A DNA stretch of 23,550 nt from DATAGF01 sp963813355 (GTDB lineage: Bacteria; Actinomycetota; Thermoleophilia; Miltoncostaeales; Miltoncostaeaceae): positions 1 to 23,550 of the forward strand of contig CAWEYS010000014.1 in NCBI GenBank assembly GCA_963813355.1. Reading direction: 5' to 3'. The translations under genes were made by a program, and so were the position numbers. Shown in pieces: positions 23,311 through 23,550 of the stretch (positions are counted from its first letter, which is position 1; each line of letters starts with the position of its first letter). Below the pieces are notes generated by a model that did not search any database, was not told the origin of the DNA, and saw nothing but the letters and a program-made list of their open reading frames with translations.

Positions 23311-23384
23311 GCCGGAGTAGCTCAGCTGGTCAGAGCAGCCGCCTTGTAAGCGGCAGGTCCCCGGTTCGAATCCGGGCTCCGGCT
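23311..23384 (+). tRNA. tRNA-Thr (anticodon TGT)
   Basis: A complete 74-base cloverleaf without an encoded CCA. The acceptor GCCGGAG pairs with CTCCGGC, with T as discriminator. The D arm has AGCTCAGCTGGTCAGAGC, the anticodon stem GCCGC/GCGGC surrounds loop CTTGTAA (anticodon TGT, Thr ACA codons), the variable loop is AGGTC, and the T arm is CCCGG-TTCGAAT-CCGGG. Threonyl-tRNA carries this anticodon family. It is followed closely by a strong hairpin. Confidence 0.97.
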
Positions 23385-23387
23385 TCC

Positions 23388-23418
23388 GCGAGACCCCGCG
23401 TGAAAAGCGGGGTCTCGC
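23388..23418 (+). terminator. Strong hairpin after tRNA-Thr
   Basis: GCGAGACCCCGC (23388-23399) and GCGGGGTCTCGC (23407-23418) form a perfect 12-bp stem with a 7-base GTGAAAA loop, three bases after the tRNA. It is most simply the tRNA terminator and could also serve a gene approaching from the right. Confidence 0.75.
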
Positions 23419-23445
23419 CGTCTCGGGCCGAGGGTGGCCGCACGC

Positions 23446-23550
23446 CTAAGCGCTCCTCCACCACCATTGGGGGCCATCTGTGCCTGTCGTACTGGTGGAG
23501 GAACTGGTGGAGGAGACCGGGGGCGAACCGCCGTCCAAGCGCTCGGCGAC
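23446..23550 (-). CDS. Possible 3' end of a tyrosine-type integrase gene, cut by the window edge
   Basis: On the minus strand an open frame enters from the window edge and stops at 23446: VAERLDGGSPPVSS, a Ser/Thr stretch, then GTDGPQWWWRSA. AERLD followed by a short low-complexity tail is how many phage-type tyrosine recombinases end, after the catalytic Tyr, and integrase genes often sit beside tRNA genes. Only 34 codons are visible and none is catalytic, so this is a hint. The plus strand is also open here (VPVVLVEELVEETGG from GTG 23480). The direct repeat ACTGGTGGAGGA (23491-23514, two copies) causes the Ser/Thr pattern. Confidence 0.35.
   Translation of the reverse strand, partial: VAERLDGGSPPVSSTSSSTSTTGTDGPQWWWRSA
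23491..23514 (+). repeat. Near-perfect 12-bp tandem repeat by the window edge
   Basis: ACTGGTGGAGGA is present twice in tandem. An inverted partial copy (CTCCTCCACCACCA) lies at about 23453-23466. The set could be recombinase arm sites near the tRNA or simply coding repetition. Confidence 0.6.

Overview
The window is very GC-rich DNA (low-to-mid 70s % by eye) from a high-GC actinobacterium, most plausibly the Thermoleophilia/Solirubrobacterales branch. This rests on codon use with G/C third positions, a BTAD-type regulator, a Sensor/2TM-type NarL-family histidine kinase, GTG starts and short GGAGG-type ribosome sites. It is an inference without any search. The window reads like a contig from an environmental genome assembly, because at least five otherwise recognisable genes carry indels that break the frame.

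Layout. 74-1297: a wrecked beta-ketoacyl-ACP synthase. 1333-1710: a 4-TM holin-superfamily membrane protein. 1833-5174: a 1113-aa BTAD/AAA/TPR regulator, overlapping an SRPBCC protein (5158-5550). 5575-7228 (minus): a secreted protein. 7343-8797 (minus) and 8957-10573 (plus): an aldehyde dehydrogenase divergent from a catabolic-type acetolactate synthase. 10574-10981 and 11092-12042 (minus): a small receiver-like protein and a secreted Pro/Ala-rich protein with a C-terminal membrane segment. 12317-17220 (plus): an MMPL transporter, a histidine kinase, a LuxR-type response regulator and a pentapeptide-like repeat protein; the first three overlap and form one operon. 17317-18336 (minus): a secreted RTX-like calcium-binding protein. 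18406-19462 (minus): a secreted NlpC/P60 hydrolase. 19491-22158 (plus): MsrB, a GH3-family secreted protein and MoeA. 22187-23223 (minus): a zinc alcohol dehydrogenase. 23311-23384: tRNA-Thr(TGT), followed by a strong hairpin and what may be the 3' end of an integrase gene running off the window.

The most interesting biology is the MMPL-kinase-regulator operon. The regulator has Asn where the phospho-accepting Asp should be (N52), while its partner kinase keeps its catalytic His and N-box. The operon seems to include a small protein built of about twelve 5-residue repeats, and it ends at a perfect 15-bp inverted repeat shared with the convergent RTX-like gene. That RTX-like gene has its ribosome site in the loop of an 8-bp hairpin that closes on its start codon. 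No CRISPR array, insertion sequence or rRNA was seen. Several apparent oddities, including an MsrB-GH3 'fusion', are best explained by single-base indels.
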